Positions 15,185 through 23,111 of a stretch of DNA of 64,000 nt are shown here, piece after piece. Source of the stretch: an uncultured Clostridia bacterium (GTDB lineage Bacteria > Bacillota > Clostridia > Christensenellales > Borkfalkiaceae); the NCBI GenBank assembly GCA_949282385.1, contig CASDOP010000008.1, positions 1 through 64,000 on the forward strand, written 5' to 3'. Every line of letters begins with the position of its first letter. Position 1 is the stretch's first letter. The notes beneath the pieces are model-generated. The model was not told the origin of the DNA. It did not search any database and saw nothing but the letters and a program-made list of their open reading frames with translations. A program made the position numbers and the translations under genes.

Positions 15185-16609
15185 ATGGTAAAAAATGAAA
15201 AGCAGTCGGACGGAACGCCGCGTATGCAAAAAATACGCGAAAAAGCCGTTACTATCGTTGCAGCGATAAAATCTGCGACGGAAAAGTACATACTTCATGC
15301 TCTTGTAATCGTTTCGGCATTGATTGTTCTCATTTCGGGTTTTTTTGTAAAATACGAATATATACCCATGGAACAGTTGCAGACATATTCTCAGAGTGCC
15401 TCGGGTAGTACTCAGGTTGACCAGATAATCAACGATATGTTTGAAGAAATAAAGTATGAACAGAGCATGTTCTATCCTCTCGGCGCATTGTTTGTAGGTG
15501 AAGACGCGGTTGAAAACGCCAAGGAAATAGGCGGACTGCAGACGAATATGGATAATGCTTCCATGGGCTTCCTTGCTCAAAAGGGAGACGTCGTGCTCAA
15601 GCTCGGTCTGTTGCTCTCCACAACAGACTACGAAGCGGACGAAGCCATGAAACTTATAGACGAAATCCGTAGCGGAGCTTCAGGCATTTATTCCGATGTC
15701 AATCTTATGCGTTTAGAAAAGTTGCAGGTCAAAAATCAGCTTCTTCTCGCCGACGAAAGCGTAGAGGCGTCGATGACGGAGCTTTATCAGAGGCAGTTGA
15801 ACGACCTCACCGTGCGCGACGCCGTTCTGTCGGCAGGAAGCTTAATTTATATATATCTTCAGATTGTTGCCATAATCTTTATAGTTGTCGAAGGGCTTGC
15901 GATATTGAAACGCAAAACAGTCAGCGCAAGATTTTTCGCGTTCTATATGCCGGGTATTTTTGCGCTTTTTGCAATCAGCCAGCTTACGGCGGTCGGGCTT
16001 AACGGAGCAGCCGTCGCCTGCTGTGCTGTAGCTGCAATCTTCTGCGGTTTGTACGCCCTCGGAAAAGTCTGGGTCACGCAAAAAGGCGCGGTCGCGCGCA
16101 GAGGGCTTATCGGACTGTTCGGCTCGCTCTGCCTGCTTATATCGGCTTGTCTGTTCGGTTCGGGCATGTATTCGTTCGGCGTGAGAGTCAACAATATAGG
16201 CGCAGCTCTCGGCTTTAACTGCTATAACGGGCATGTATTTGCCGAGGGGGAAATAAACTCGGCGGTAATGGTAAATTATTTGCCTCTTGCCGCGTTCCAC
16301 ATAATCGCGCTCGCGCTGACGATTGTATCTCTTGTAAGAATGACGGTAAGTGCCGTAAAGGGCGAAAAATGCGGCTGGAAGCTTCCCGCCGTCGCATCGG
16401 CTGTAACGCTTGCTGGATATGTGGCATATAAGGTGTGTGTGCTTTGCGGAGCGGTTGACCTTATTTCGCTCGGCGGTCAGATGCTCGTCATAATAATTTT
16501 CAATGTATTGGCTGCTCTGGCGGCATATGTTTCTTCCAGTCATCAAGAAAGCGTTGCCGAAAAGTCGGAAGCTCAAGAAGTTGCGCAAGACGAGGTGACT
16601 AACGAATAA
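15185..16609 (+). CDS. Polytopic membrane protein of unknown function
   Basis: 474 residues. One transmembrane helix near residues 37-57, then an extracytoplasmic domain (about 60-215, partly helical), then about six to seven more helices (roughly 218-243, 255-272, 277-295, 310-330, 360-383, 400-420, 430-450), ending in a charged tail (AEKSEAQEVAQDE). No family recognised. ATG 15185 is chosen because AAGGAG lies 7 bases upstream; the ATG two codons earlier would be too close. It is alone between its own promoter and terminator. Confidence 0.65.
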   Translation: MVKNEKQSDGTPRMQKIREKAVTIVAAIKSATEKYILHALVIVSALIVLISGFFVKYEYIPMEQLQTYSQSASGSTQVDQIINDMFEEIKYEQSMFYPLGALFVGEDAVENAKEIGGLQTNMDNASMGFLAQKGDVVLKLGLLLSTTDYEADEAMKLIDEIRSGASGIYSDVNLMRLEKLQVKNQLLLADESVEASMTELYQRQLNDLTVRDAVLSAGSLIYIYLQIVAIIFIVVEGLAILKRKTVSARFFAFYMPGIFALFAISQLTAVGLNGAAVACCAVAAIFCGLYALGKVWVTQKGAVARRGLIGLFGSLCLLISACLFGSGMYSFGVRVNNIGAALGFNCYNGHVFAEGEINSAVMVNYLPLAAFHIIALALTIVSLVRMTVSAVKGEKCGWKLPAVASAVTLAGYVAYKVCVLCGAVDLISLGGQMLVIIIFNVLAALAAYVSSSHQESVAEKSEAQEVAQDEVTNE

Positions 16610-16633
16610 AATTAATAAACTTGCAGATAGAAT

Positions 16634-16668
16634 TATGCCCGACGGAAATTGCTCCGTCGGGCATATTT
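16634..16668 (+). terminator. Terminator of membrane protein gene
   Basis: ATGCCCGACGGA (16634-16645) pairs with TCCGTCGGGCAT, followed by ATTTTC; the T run is modest. Confidence 0.75.
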
Positions 16669-16706
16669 TCTGACGGAACTAACGCCGTGTTGCCGCTGAA
16701 CGGTTC

Positions 16707-16735
16707 TTGACAAAGGTTGCTCTCTGATGTAAAAT
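16707..16735 (+). promoter_or_regulatory. Promoter giving a predicted leaderless PHP mRNA
   Basis: Perfect TTGACA (16707-16712), 17 bp, TAAAAT (16730-16735). The ATG at 16742 lies exactly six bases later, at the expected +1, with no ribosome binding site. Confidence 0.8.
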
Positions 16736-16741
16736 AACTCT

Positions 16742-17563
16742 ATGGTTCTTACGGACATTCACGTTCATTCAACATATTCCGCCGACGGCGAGAGTTCGCT
16801 CGGCGACATGCTCGCCGCTGCGGAGGCAAAGGGCATAAAATATCTCGGCATGGCGGAACACTTCGACTACGACTACAACGCCATCGGACTTAAGATAAAC
16901 GGCTTGCCCGCATTCACCGACGCGGAGGGTTATTTTGCCGAGGGCAGAAAAATGCAGAATTCCTGCAAGGGATTGAATTTGTTGCTCGGTTGCGAAATGG
17001 GATATTCTCCGTCTGCGGAAGTCTGGCGTCAGTACGGCGAGATAGCCGAGAAGTATTCGCCCGATTTCATCGTCAACAGCGTCCACACCTGCGCAGGGCA
17101 TGATTGCTGGTTTGCCGAATATTTTGAAGGCAAGGACAAATTTTCGGCGTATAAAGATTACCTTCTGCGCGTAAAAGAGAGCCTTTCTGCGCCGTATAAC
17201 TACGATATAGTGGGGCATATAGGCTATGTTTCGCGCAATGCGCCTTATGCCGACCCCGTACTGCGCTACGCGGAATTCAGCGGGATTTACGACGATATTT
17301 TAAAGGAAATAATCGCAAGAGGCAAAATACTCGAGGTAAATTCGTCCGTGCGCACGGCGGGATGCCCTCATCTTCCCGACAAGGACGTGCTTGCAAGGTA
17401 TTTCGAGCTGGGCGGCAGAAAGGTAAGCTTTTCTTCCGACGCTCACTGTACGGGCAATCTGTTGAGGGGCAGGGAGGAGGTTGTGCGCTCGCTCGTATCT
17501 GTCGGGTTCGACTGCCTCACAGTGCCGTGTCGGGGCAGGGAAATAAAAGTTCCGTTAGTCTGA
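16742..17563 (+). CDS. PHP-domain phosphatase, histidinol-phosphatase-like
   Basis: 273 residues. PHP metal motifs are in order: TDIHVHSTYSADGESSLGDM (motif I, HVHS), MAEHFDYDY (motif II), LGCEMGYS, VNSVHTC (motif III), the DIVGHIGYVSR region, and FSSDAHC near the C-terminus (motif IV). These His/Asp residues bind a trinuclear metal site. It resembles HisJ-type histidinol phosphatases, but no other his genes are near, so it may act on another phosphate ester. The start is the ATG at the predicted transcription start, so translation should be leaderless. Confidence 0.85.
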   Translation: MVLTDIHVHSTYSADGESSLGDMLAAAEAKGIKYLGMAEHFDYDYNAIGLKINGLPAFTDAEGYFAEGRKMQNSCKGLNLLLGCEMGYSPSAEVWRQYGEIAEKYSPDFIVNSVHTCAGHDCWFAEYFEGKDKFSAYKDYLLRVKESLSAPYNYDIVGHIGYVSRNAPYADPVLRYAEFSGIYDDILKEIIARGKILEVNSSVRTAGCPHLPDKDVLARYFELGGRKVSFSSDAHCTGNLLRGREEVVRSLVSVGFDCLTVPCRGREIKVPLV

Positions 17564-17579
17564 AAAAATCAAAAATACA

Positions 17580-17623
17580 GCCGCCCGCCGCGCAAAATCA
17601 GCGCGGCGGGCGGCTTTGACTTT
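17580..17623 (+). terminator. Terminator of PHP gene
   Basis: Perfect 14-bp stem (17580-17593 with 17601-17614), very GC-rich, followed by TTTGACTTT. Confidence 0.85.
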
Positions 17624-17669
17624 ATTGAAAGCGTTTAACATTATTTTATAAACTTTTTCATTTTTGCTA

Positions 17670-17698
17670 TTGATTTTTTTGCTCGTCTGTATTATAAT
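17670..17698 (+). promoter_or_regulatory. Promoter of PPi-phosphofructokinase
   Basis: TTGATT (17670-17675), 17 bp, TATAAT (17693-17698); the leader is about 60 bases with AGGGGGAT before the ATG. Confidence 0.85.
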
Positions 17699-17765
17699 TG
17701 AATAAGGCAAATGCCTCAATAATCCAATAAAAAACCATTTTAAACCATCAAGGGGGATTTATTTA

Positions 17766-18989
17766 ATGAAAAACGTTATCGTAGGACAGTCGGGCGGACC
17801 CACGGCAGTAATCAACTCCAGCCTTTTAGGCGTTTATAAGACGGCAAAAGACAGGGGAGCAGACACCGTATACGGCATGGTGCACGGCATTAAGGGACTT
17901 CTGGACAGGGACGTGGTGGATTTGTCCACGCAGATAAAGAACGATCTGGACATGGACCTTCTCAAGCGTACGCCTTCATCATTCCTCGGTTCGTGCCGCT
18001 ATAAGTTGCCTGCAATCGAAGGCAACGAAGAAACCTACGACAAGATTTTCGGCATTCTCAAGGAACTCGATATTTTCGCTTTCTTCTATATCGGCGGCAA
18101 CGACTCTATGGATACCATAGACAAGCTGTCCACTTACGGCAAGAGAATTAAAAGCCCCATCCGTTTTATGGGCTGCCCCAAGACTATAGATAACGACCTC
18201 GCAATAACCGACCATACCCCCGGTTACGGTTCGGCTGCGAAGTACATAGCTGCAACCACCAAGGAAATCATTCGCGACGGTCTCGTTTACGACTATCCCG
18301 TAGTTTCCATAATCGAAGTCATGGGAAGAAACGCAGGCTGGCTTACGGCTGCGGCTGCTCTTTCCAAGGGCGAAGACTGCGAAGGCGTAGATATGATTTA
18401 TCTGCCCGAAAGAGTGTTCGATATCGAAGACTTCCTCGCTAAGACGGGAGAAAAACTCAAAAATAACCGCTCGCTCGTAATCGCGGTATCCGAAGGCGTA
18501 AAGGTTGCCGACGGAAGATATGTATGCGAACTTTCCGACCACGTCGATTACGTCGACGCATTCGGTCATAAGCAGCTCGCCGGCACGGCTCGTTACCTTG
18601 CGGGCAGAGTGGCGGAAAGATACGGCGTAAAGACGAGGGCTATAGAGCTTTCTTCGCTTCAGCGCTGCGCCGCACACATCACTTCGCGTATAGACGTAAC
18701 CGAAGCGTTCAACTCGGCAGGCGCTGCGGTAAAGGCGGCATTCGAAGGCAAGACGGGCATGGTTGCCTGCCTCAAGCGCGTATCCGAAGACCCCTACATG
18801 TGCATAACCGAACTTGCGGAAGTAAGCAAGATTGCAAACGTCGAAAAGAAAGTTCCCGACGAATGGATTTCGGCAGACGGCACTTACGTTATGCCCGAGC
18901 TTATCCATTATATCCGTCCCCTCATTCAGTCGGAAATCACGCCTTTGTGGGTAGACGGTCTGCCTCGCCACCTCAAGCTCGAAAGATAA
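17766..18989 (+). CDS. pfp: Pyrophosphate-dependent 6-phosphofructokinase
   Basis: 407 residues. PFK core with GGNDSMDT (Gly110-Thr117) and PKTIDND (138-144). The two positions that decide the phosphate donor are Asp113 and Lys139, the pair found in PPi-using enzymes; ATP enzymes have Gly at both. It phosphorylates fructose-6-phosphate with PPi, reversibly, so it can serve glycolysis and gluconeogenesis. The MGRNAGWLTAAAAL and PERVF regions bind substrate. Alone under its own promoter and terminator. An inorganic pyrophosphatase at 44699 would compete for the same PPi. Confidence 0.93.
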   Translation: MKNVIVGQSGGPTAVINSSLLGVYKTAKDRGADTVYGMVHGIKGLLDRDVVDLSTQIKNDLDMDLLKRTPSSFLGSCRYKLPAIEGNEETYDKIFGILKELDIFAFFYIGGNDSMDTIDKLSTYGKRIKSPIRFMGCPKTIDNDLAITDHTPGYGSAAKYIAATTKEIIRDGLVYDYPVVSIIEVMGRNAGWLTAAAALSKGEDCEGVDMIYLPERVFDIEDFLAKTGEKLKNNRSLVIAVSEGVKVADGRYVCELSDHVDYVDAFGHKQLAGTARYLAGRVAERYGVKTRAIELSSLQRCAAHITSRIDVTEAFNSAGAAVKAAFEGKTGMVACLKRVSEDPYMCITELAEVSKIANVEKKVPDEWISADGTYVMPELIHYIRPLIQSEITPLWVDGLPRHLKLER

Positions 18990-19007
18990 TTAATCATTGA
19001 AAATCCC

Positions 19008-19042
19008 GCCGCGCAGAGAATTGCTCTGCGCGGCTGTTTTTT
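19008..19042 (+). terminator. Terminator of PPi-PFK gene
   Basis: GCCGCGCAGAG (19008-19018) pairs with CTCTGCGCGGC (19024-19034), then TG and eight T. It also lies at the 3' end of the minus-strand gene at 19043. Confidence 0.93.
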
Positions 19043-19303
19043 TTACGCGCCGCCTTTTTTGCTTTTAACTCTGTTTGCGACGCGCTCGTGCCTCATCATG
19101 GCTTCCGCCATGAGATTGGGTGCGCGGTTTTCGCCGTCCGTTCCGTCGGAGGCAGAGCGCCCGACCGAACGCGACCGTTCTGCGCCCTGAGCAACGGCTT
19201 TGCCGTCGGCGCGCGCCGTTTGTTCGTCTTTGGCGGCGGGTTTTGCCGCATTTAACGCGTCTATCGCTTTGAGAATATTCAGCAGGGCAAATTTTTCCGT
19301 AAT
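19043..19303 (-). CDS. Small basic protein with ATT start codon
   Basis: An open minus-strand frame of 86 codons, beginning ATT-ACG-GAA-AAA (TEKFALLNILKAIDALNAA after the start) and ending KSKKGGA-TAA. AAGGAG lies 6 bases before the ATT at 19301-19303, ideal for initiation, and there is no ATG, GTG or TTG in frame near it; the first in-frame ATG is at codon 65, inside the conserved-looking NLMAEAMMRHERVANRVKSK. It has an amphipathic N-terminal helix, an Ala/Lys/Asp-rich middle and a basic C-terminus. No family known. ATT initiation is rare (infC is the known case), so an upstream or later start remains possible. Confidence 0.65.
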   Translation of the reverse strand: MTEKFALLNILKAIDALNAAKPAAKDEQTARADGKAVAQGAERSRSVGRSASDGTDGENRAPNLMAEAMMRHERVANRVKSKKGGA

Positions 19304-19350
19304 ATAATTCTCCTTTTATTAAAATTTCATTAAAAGTGCAATGTTTTTTA

Positions 19351-19379
19351 TTGCGTAAAAGACAGAATTGGGTTATAAT
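19351..19379 (+). promoter_or_regulatory. Promoter of large lipoprotein gene
   Basis: TTGCGT (19351-19356), 17 bp, TATAAT (19374-19379); about 54 bases of leader, with AAAAGGA before the ATG at 19440. Confidence 0.7.
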
Positions 19380-19439
19380 TATTGAGTATCGATTAGTATA
19401 AAACGGTTATAACGGGCAAATTAAAAGGATCAAACCAAT

Positions 19440-21719
19440 ATGCGCAAAACCATCACTAAAATTATATGCATCGCAGCGGCAGCAGTAACGGCTGCAGGGC
19501 TTATGCTCACGGCAGGATGCGGCAACTGGAAGTATGAAGGCGTTTCCGCCGATAATTATACTCAGGTTACGTCCAACGGCGGCTTTGTCGTTCAGACGGA
19601 CGATTACATCTACTTCATAAACGGCGCGGAAAGCAACACTGCGGACAATACCTTCGGCAATCCCTTGAAAGGCTCTCTGCAGCGAATTTCCAAGACCGAT
19701 CTCGCCGCGCACAACTACACCGCCAGCAGCACGGTAGTTCCCCTCGTATTGTATTCGGGTTACTACGATGCAGGCGTCTACATTTACGGCGACAGAATTT
19801 ATTACGCGACGCCCTCTACGGCAAAGAACAGCTCGGGCGAAGTGCAGAACTCCAATCTCGAATTCAAGAGTTCCACTCTCGACGGCAAGGAGACGATGTC
19901 CGATTATTATTATCGTTCTTCGTCTGCCGCTATCGAATACCGCTACGTAGAAGTTAACGATACCGTATATCTTATGTACGTCGTATCCGAAAGCATTTAC
20001 GGCGAAAGCTCTTCGGTTATCAATATTCACTCCAAGAACACCGCCACGGGCGAAGACGTTCTGTTGGCTTACAACGTATCCGATTATATCTTCGACACCG
20101 AGGACCCCGAAAACCCTTACGTGTACTACACGATGAAGGTTACCTATAACCTCGGTTCGCTCAACAGCATAGGCGAATCTTATAACCAGCTCTTCGTCGC
20201 TCGCGCAGACGCAAAGGATTCTGCTGCCGAATACGATTTCTCGTACGTCGAGGACTACGACGCATCTTCTGACCCCCTTTATGTCAACAAGGGCGAATTC
20301 GTGCTCGACGGCATAGGTCTGCAGGCTTACGGCGAAAGATACTGCCAGTTCAACTACGGTTACGGCAGCGAAAATACTTACACCATAACCTATCCCGACG
20401 TAACTTACGGTCTTTCATATTATAAGAACGGCAAACTCTTCTTCACGGCAAAGCAGTCGCTCGACACGACGGGCGGTCTGTATGCCATAGATTGCGACGA
20501 CATAGATGCCGATAAGGACGGCGTTGTAGACGCGTCGTGGGACGCGATTGCGGCTAACTCTACGCTGAAAGCCGACTATCGACTGCTTACTGCGGACGAC
20601 GAAGTTGACTATACATTCGTTACCGTCGGCGGACAGCAGAAGGTGCTCTACAACGGCGACGGCGGACTTATGCTCGGTCGCTTCGAAAACGGTGCGATTA
20701 CCGACGAATTCTCGCTTACCGACAGCGGCAGCGCAACCATACTCGCTATAAGGGACGAACAGACTGCGCCCGAAACGGGCAGCGCAACCGAAACGCATAC
20801 CTATGTATATTATTCAATTACGGGCGGCAACGGTTACACGTTCTACCGTATAGCGATAGACGGCGACAAGGACGATTACGCAACCAACAGACTGCCTTCC
20901 GCCGACCTTTATACCTATACCGAAGTCCGCATTCTTGACCTCGATGCCAAGTCGGGCTGGTACATGCCCGAATTTGTCGGCAACCAGATACTTTTCGCCA
21001 GCGAAACGGAGGGTATGTCGGGTTATAATTACATTATGGCGTTCGACATGACTTCTTCCGACGGCGACGTTATGTCCAATGCCGAAATCAACGCTCTCAA
21101 CGAACAGTATGAGGGTATAACGGAAAAAATCGAAGAGTACGAGGACGCAACAAATTCCGACGGATCTCAGGCTTATCGTTACCTTGCAGACGCGCTCAAA
21201 TATCTCTTCTACAGCGGCGACGCCGATTACCTCGACAGCCTCATTCAGGCTTATGTCGACATTGAAGGCAAGGCGGCAGATTATCTCTACTCCGAACGCA
21301 GCGCGGAAATTTATCGCGAGTTTGCTTCTGCGGCAGAAAATTCCGATTGGGCTGAATACAGAGAGCAATCCAGACAGGTCAACGGACAGACTGTATATTC
21401 CAACAGCCGCGACTATTACTACAGTGTAGTCGGCAGAATGACCGACGGCGATTATCAGGGCTATCTCGATACTCTCCGTTCGTCTTACATGCAGACCTAT
21501 CCCGTAGACGATACAACGTGGTGGGAAGGACTTTCAACCGTAGCTAAAGTATTCTTCATAATAGGCATGTGCGTTGCGGGTCTGCTCGTCATAGGCGGTA
21601 TAACCGTGCTTGTCATCTTCATTGTAAAGCGCGTTAAGCGCAAGAAGGGCAAGGTTGTTTCCACCCGCAGCAAGGTTGATATAACCGACGATAAGAACAT
21701 CGACGTTTACAACAACTAA
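19440..21719 (+). CDS. Large surface lipoprotein with C-terminal membrane helix
   Basis: 759 residues. A lipoprotein signal peptide ends at LTAGC (Cys27). The long extracytoplasmic part (about 30-690) is rich in Tyr, Asp, Ser and Gly and has repeated short strands such as DDYIYFINGAE and GDRIYYATPS, suggesting a beta-propeller-like fold of the DUF5050 kind. A single transmembrane helix (about 700-725) is followed by a basic cytoplasmic tail. Having both a lipid anchor and a C-terminal helix is unusual. No catalytic motif is seen; function unknown. Own promoter and terminator. Confidence 0.75.
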   Translation: MRKTITKIICIAAAAVTAAGLMLTAGCGNWKYEGVSADNYTQVTSNGGFVVQTDDYIYFINGAESNTADNTFGNPLKGSLQRISKTDLAAHNYTASSTVVPLVLYSGYYDAGVYIYGDRIYYATPSTAKNSSGEVQNSNLEFKSSTLDGKETMSDYYYRSSSAAIEYRYVEVNDTVYLMYVVSESIYGESSSVINIHSKNTATGEDVLLAYNVSDYIFDTEDPENPYVYYTMKVTYNLGSLNSIGESYNQLFVARADAKDSAAEYDFSYVEDYDASSDPLYVNKGEFVLDGIGLQAYGERYCQFNYGYGSENTYTITYPDVTYGLSYYKNGKLFFTAKQSLDTTGGLYAIDCDDIDADKDGVVDASWDAIAANSTLKADYRLLTADDEVDYTFVTVGGQQKVLYNGDGGLMLGRFENGAITDEFSLTDSGSATILAIRDEQTAPETGSATETHTYVYYSITGGNGYTFYRIAIDGDKDDYATNRLPSADLYTYTEVRILDLDAKSGWYMPEFVGNQILFASETEGMSGYNYIMAFDMTSSDGDVMSNAEINALNEQYEGITEKIEEYEDATNSDGSQAYRYLADALKYLFYSGDADYLDSLIQAYVDIEGKAADYLYSERSAEIYREFASAAENSDWAEYREQSRQVNGQTVYSNSRDYYYSVVGRMTDGDYQGYLDTLRSSYMQTYPVDDTTWWEGLSTVAKVFFIIGMCVAGLLVIGGITVLVIFIVKRVKRKKGKVVSTRSKVDITDDKNIDVYNN

Positions 21720-21727
21720 AACAATCA

Positions 21728-21757
21728 ATCCCCCGCGTTCGGCGGGGGATTTTTTTA
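21728..21757 (+). terminator. Terminator of large lipoprotein gene
   Basis: ATCCCCCGC (21728-21736) pairs with GCGGGGGAT (21742-21750), followed by seven T. Confidence 0.95.
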
Positions 21758-21868
21758 TGCGATTTACATGCATCGTCCGTTGGTGATACAGTTGAGAATT
21801 TGCAAACGCAAATGCCTGAGCGCATGAATAAAATTTGTGCGTTCAGCCCTATATATCCTTGATTTAAG

Positions 21869-22246
21869 TTAAAATACGTTTTCGAGATTAATCGAGTAAG
21901 AAGAGGGCAGCGACTGCGCCATATGGCTTACGGCTTCCAGCTTTGCAAGGGCGTGTTCGTAGCGCCCTTCGCGTATAAATCCGCCCGCTTCGGACAGGTA
22001 ATAATCTATCTGCGAAATGTCGTTGTGCGGAATAAAAATATGCAGTCGGCTCTTTTTCTCTTCCCACATACAGCACACGGCTTTAACGTCGCCGTCGTTG
22101 GCGCTTTCGTTTTCAACCTTGTCGTAGAGCGCGGTTACCGCGCGGTGAAAATCTTCGAATTGAGTGTTGACGTACGTCTCGCTGAATAGGAAAAACGCCA
22201 GACAGAGCGCGGCTGCAACGAGCGTGTAGATGATAGATTTTACCAT
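21869..22246 (-). CDS. DUF4363-like membrane-anchored protein
   Basis: 125 residues. One N-terminal transmembrane helix (about 5-22), then a helical extracytoplasmic domain with the DUF4363 pattern: ...FHRAVTALYDKVEN, VCCMWEEKKSRLHIFIPHND, then SEAGGFIREGRYEHALAKLE. The family has no known function and is regularly encoded next to DUF421 proteins, as here; the two frames overlap by 7 bases. Together they are probably a two-part membrane complex. Confidence 0.8.
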   Translation of the reverse strand: MVKSIIYTLVAAALCLAFFLFSETYVNTQFEDFHRAVTALYDKVENESANDGDVKAVCCMWEEKKSRLHIFIPHNDISQIDYYLSEAGGFIREGRYEHALAKLEAVSHMAQSLPSSYSINLENVF

Positions 22247-22938
22247 TGCCTGCCCACCTCTATGTGTTCAATCGAGTAAGGTTTGCCCTTTTTCTGAAAG
22301 TAAACTCTGCCGTTGCCGTCAGCCGTCATCACGAGTACTTTTTTAGCTTTGGTGTTGCGCTCGGAAAGAAATTTTTCCAGCGCAGTCTGCGAAATTTCCG
22401 CAATTTCCATATTGTGCCTGTCGGTGTGTCCGTTGTCGATAATGGTTACGGGCAGAGTGTCGGTTTTGCTCTCGCGCGCGAGCGCGGAAAAAGAACCGTT
22501 TGCCTCGTACAGCCCGTAATATACGTCGTCGAGATTGAAATAACCCGCCGCGCGCATGCTCTCTATGAGGTCGGCAACGTCGAGGTTGTTTTTGCGCAGC
22601 TGATAGCTGTCTATGCCCTGTCGGTTGATTACAACTGAAGGTTTTCCGCATATAACCGACTTGAGCGGTTTGAACCACATGTCCAGCATCCACACGAGCT
22701 GGTGAAGAATGAATATTGCGGCAATCGAAACTATGCCGTACATGAGGGGGATGCTGCTGTCCGCCATGGGAATGCAGGCGAGTTCGGCAATAAGCAAAGT
22801 TACCACGAATTCGAACGGCTGCATTTCGCCTATCTGACTTTTGCCCATCAGTCGCATGAATGCCAGAAGGGTTAAAAAAATTATCGCCGTTCTAATAAAA
22901 ATGAGCGCCATACCAACAGTATCGCTTAAAATGGGCAA
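22240..22938 (-). CDS. DUF421/YetF-family membrane protein
   Basis: 232 residues. Three N-terminal transmembrane helices (about 8-28, 40-57, 62-82) and a cytoplasmic C-terminal domain with the YetF hallmarks MRLMGKSQIGEMQPFEFVV, KPSVVINRQGI and LRKNNLDVADLIESMRAAGY. YetF-family proteins are linked to spore or envelope stress, but their biochemistry is not known. The start is TTG at 22936-22938, with AAGGA 5 bases upstream; the first ATG, nine codons later, lacks a ribosome site. Overlaps the DUF4363 gene. Confidence 0.85.
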   Translation of the reverse strand: MPILSDTVGMALIFIRTAIIFLTLLAFMRLMGKSQIGEMQPFEFVVTLLIAELACIPMADSSIPLMYGIVSIAAIFILHQLVWMLDMWFKPLKSVICGKPSVVINRQGIDSYQLRKNNLDVADLIESMRAAGYFNLDDVYYGLYEANGSFSALARESKTDTLPVTIIDNGHTDRHNMEIAEISQTALEKFLSERNTKAKKVLVMTADGNGRVYFQKKGKPYSIEHIEVGRQW

Positions 22939-22945
22939 AATATCC

Positions 22946-22974
22946 TTGCAACGGGCAAGTTAAAGTGATATACT
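22946..22974 (+). promoter_or_regulatory. Promoter of folate operon
   Basis: TTGCAA (22946-22951), 17 bp, TATACT (22969-22974). Expected start near 22981, the first base of the riboswitch. It is divergent from the DUF421 gene; the -35 box nearly touches that gene's ribosome site. Confidence 0.75.
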
Positions 22975-22980
22975 GTATTC

Positions 22981-23060
22981 AACGCGGTTGCGTAAAGTGG
23001 TGCGGGTCGGACAGCCCGCGCACGAAAGGCTTGCCTGCGGTAGCCGCGTTGCGTCCCTGA
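22981..23060 (+). promoter_or_regulatory. Tetrahydrofolate (THF) riboswitch
   Basis: The leader follows the THF aptamer layout: outer stem ACGCGG/CCGCGT, then GTAAAGTG, an inner hairpin GTGCGGG...CCCGCGCAC whose loop holds GGAC, then the conserved ACGAAAGGC...GCCTGCGGTA, and a 3' TTGCGTCC that can form the long-range pseudoknot with the loop. It sits at the predicted transcription start and directly precedes folC-folE-folP-folBK, the expected target. Identification is by motif match and context, not by covariance scoring. Confidence 0.85.
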
Positions 23061-23080
23061 CAAAGATTTTTTATTTTTAT

Positions 23081-23110
23081 ACGGGCGCATATGCGCCCGT
23101 TTGCATTTTA
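23081..23110 (+). terminator. Palindromic hairpin, probable riboswitch expression platform
   Basis: A perfect 20-bp palindrome, ACGGGCGCAT/ATGCGCCCGT (23081-23100), is followed by TTTGCATTTT. It stands between aptamer and folC start, 11 bases before the ATG, so it may act as a regulated terminator. An earlier T-rich run (23068-23080) is also available. Confidence 0.65.
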
Positions 23111-23111
23111 T

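Noticed and set aside
23091..23111. ATG at 23091 as start of folC
   Set aside because: It lies inside the leader palindrome and adds non-family residues; the ATG at 23112 matches the FolC N-terminus.
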